DNA of 6,364 nucleotides, from assembly GCA_946412445.1 (NCBI GenBank), contig CAMKHH010000076.1:1-6364 (forward strand), in the 5' to 3' direction. A model generated the notes under the pieces. The model was not told the origin of the DNA, made no database searches, and saw only the letters and a program-made list of their open reading frames with translations. Positions 5,196 to 6,364 of this stretch are shown here, one piece after another (position 1 is the first letter of the stretch; each line of letters begins with the position of its first letter). Both the position numbers and the translations under genes were made by a program. The DNA is from an uncultured Eubacterium sp. (GTDB lineage Bacteria; Bacillota; Clostridia; Lachnospirales; Lachnospiraceae).

Positions 5196-6086
5196 ATGAT
5201 TAGAGATTTCAGATATGAGCTGACCGCCGAAGCGACAGATAAGACAATTACACAATATTTACATCAAATGGGATACTCCCATCACATAATCACCAGCTTG
5301 AAAAGGACGCAGGCTGGAATCTGCCTGAACGGAATCCGCGCCTATGCCTCACAAAGAATACGGCGGGGGGATATCCTGACCATTCACCTGGAGGAGCCGG
5401 AATCATCCCCGGGAATCGTACCTGCCCCTGTCCCTTTTGATATTCTGTATGAAGATATGGATCTATTGATTGTGAATAAGCCTGCAGATACCCCTATCCA
5501 CCCTTCTCCGGGGAATTTTAACAATACTTTGGCAAATGGCTTAGCCTGTTATTTCGCCCGGCAGAATGTTCCTTATGTCTATCGCTGCATCAACCGGCTG
5601 GACAGGGATACCACCGGACTGCTGATTCTTGCTAAACACGGCATAAGTGGTGCCATCTTATCCGATCAGATGATGAAGCGCCGGATCATCCGGACTTATC
5701 ATGCTCTTGCAGAAGGTATTACTCCCTCCGAAGGAACCATCGATGCTCCAATTGCCCGGAAAGGAGGTTCTGTAATTGAGCGCTGCATCAATTACGAAAC
5801 AGGAGAACGGGCAGTTACGCATTACCGCAGGCTGGATACGGGGCAGATTGATTCCGCTTCCAAAAAGATTCCCTACTCCAGGCTGGAGCTTAAGCTTGAG
5901 ACGGGACGAACGCATCAGATCAGAGTGCATATGCAAAGTATCGGCCACCCGCTGCTGGGAGATACTTTATACCGCCCTGAAAATCCTGCCGAGTTTTCCC
6001 ACCAGGCACTGCACTCCTATTCGTTGGAATTCACTCATCCGATTACCGGAGCACCTATGTATTTTTCTGTACCGGAGCCCTGGTAA
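5196..6086 (+). CDS. RluA/RluD-family 23S rRNA (or tRNA) pseudouridine synthase
   Basis: Enzymes of this family turn specific uridines of 23S rRNA or tRNA into pseudouridine through a catalytic Asp. The 296-residue protein has an N-terminal S4-like RNA-binding region (about 14-66: TITQYLHQMG, LNGIRA, RIRRGDILTIHL). The catalytic domain follows: YEDMDLLIVNKPADTPIHPSPG (85-106), INRLDRDTTGLLILAK (132-147, Asp136 as nucleophile; most homologues have HRLD) and GRTHQIRVHMQSIGHPLLGD (237-256). An ATG nine bases upstream (5187) lies inside the -10 box, so 5196 is the likelier start. Neither ATG has a Shine-Dalgarno sequence at normal spacing, so the mRNA may be leaderless. The target uridine cannot be told from sequence. 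It converges on the UPF0303 gene. Confidence 0.93.
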   Translation: MIRDFRYELTAEATDKTITQYLHQMGYSHHIITSLKRTQAGICLNGIRAYASQRIRRGDILTIHLEEPESSPGIVPAPVPFDILYEDMDLLIVNKPADTPIHPSPGNFNNTLANGLACYFARQNVPYVYRCINRLDRDTTGLLILAKHGISGAILSDQMMKRRIIRTYHALAEGITPSEGTIDAPIARKGGSVIERCINYETGERAVTHYRRLDTGQIDSASKKIPYSRLELKLETGRTHQIRVHMQSIGHPLLGDTLYRPENPAEFSHQALHSYSLEFTHPITGAPMYFSVPEPW

Positions 6087-6111
6087 TTTGGGGCAGAAGC
6101 ATTTTACCAGG

Positions 6112-6155
6112 AAAAAAGCCCCGAAAGCACCGCTTTACAGGCGTCTTCAGGGCTT
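6112..6155 (-). terminator. Intrinsic terminator of the UPF0303-family gene
   Basis: On the minus strand AAGCCCTGAAG pairs with CTTTCGGGGCTT over about 11 bp (two G-U wobbles), with an inner CGC/GCG continuing the stem, and six T residues follow (6117-6112). It starts 11 bp after the TGA at 6167. On the plus strand no T-tract follows, so it should act mainly leftward, although it also lies downstream of the pseudouridine synthase gene. Confidence 0.85.
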
Positions 6156-6166
6156 ACGATCGGTTA

Positions 6167-6364
6167 TCAAAGTCCGCGAATTCTGGGGACTTCGTCTACA
6201 TGCAGATACTTGCTGACACACTTCACAATCAAATCATGGTCCAGAACATGGTCCTGCCCGGAAACCACGATGGCTCCGATGACCCCCACCTCTTCAATCC
6301 GGATTGGAAATCCGCCGCCCAGTGCAGCGAATTCTGTTCCGGGGCCGAGTATCTCTTCCTGGGC
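6167..6364 (-). CDS. UPF0303 / haem-degrading-domain family protein, C-terminal 65 residues (cut by window edge)
   Basis: The frame is open from base 6364 to a TGA at 6169-6167, so only the C-terminus is present. The fragment contains FAALGGGFPIRIEEVGVIGAIVVSG followed by DHVLDHDLIVKCVSKYL. This matches the end of the UPF0303 family, related to the GlcG/HbpS-type haem-degrading domain (Pfam Haem_degrading), where FP(I/L)-x-GVGVIG-x-VSG and a DH motif are typical. The biochemical role of UPF0303 proteins is poorly established; some relatives bind or break down haem. A strong intrinsic terminator follows within 12 bp. Confidence is good for the family and low for any function. Confidence 0.8.
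   Translation of the reverse strand, partial: AQEEILGPGTEFAALGGGFPIRIEEVGVIGAIVVSGQDHVLDHDLIVKCVSKYLHVDEVPRIRGL

Noticed and set aside
6090..6122. GGGGC/GCCCC pairing as a plus-strand terminator of the pseudouridine synthase gene
   Set aside because: The stem is only five base pairs around a long loop and has no following T-tract; the right arm belongs to the stronger minus-strand terminator.

Overview
The window looks like a chromosomal segment from a Gram-positive Clostridia species, most likely a member of the Lachnospiraceae. The basis is moderate GC, strong AGGAGG-type ribosome sites, close-to-consensus sigma-A promoters, and a CorA / zinc-finger rhomboid / pyruvate kinase gene order. 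This placement is an inference from protein character, not from a database search.

Left part (1-2780, minus strand): a probable three-gene operon runs leftward. It starts from a perfect-consensus promoter (TTGACA, 17 bp, TATAAT) at 2780-2752. About 225 nt of leader RNA follow, then a CorA-type divalent cation channel (corA), a six-TM rhomboid-fold protein that lacks the protease residues and ends in a cysteine/histidine zinc-finger-like tail, and the first 231 codons of pyruvate kinase (pyk), which is cut by the window edge. The leader is the most interesting stretch. It holds a well-spaced 19-codon ORF (MESGPSPESRSFNRIKYIK), a hairpin that hides that ORF's ribosome site, and a 10-bp hairpin that begins on the base after its stop codon. 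Its layout and composition (acidic start, alternating prolines, basic tail, upstream of a Mg2+ transporter) recall the enterobacterial mgtL and corL leader peptides.

Middle (2808-3982, plus strand): a divergent promoter drives chorismate synthase (aroC). The gene is complete in length and reading frame but has a single in-frame TAG where a highly conserved Tyr codon is expected (codon 115). It is a one-base nonsense allele, a sequencing error, or a readthrough case. A perfect 19-bp inverted repeat straddles the convergent ends of aroC and the next gene and supplies the last codons or stop of both.

Right part (3997-6364): a seven-bladed beta-propeller lactonase-family gene (minus) and an RluA/RluD-family pseudouridine synthase (plus) diverge from a 140-bp intergenic region. 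The synthase promoter is an extended -10 (TGTTATAAT) placed so that its mRNA would begin on or beside the ATG, so the message may be leaderless. A strong intrinsic terminator and the 3' end of a UPF0303/haem-degrading-domain gene (minus, partial) close the window.

Functionally these are core genes: Mg2+ uptake, glycolysis, the shikimate pathway, sugar-lactone metabolism and rRNA modification. No mobile element, CRISPR array, tRNA or rRNA was recognised.
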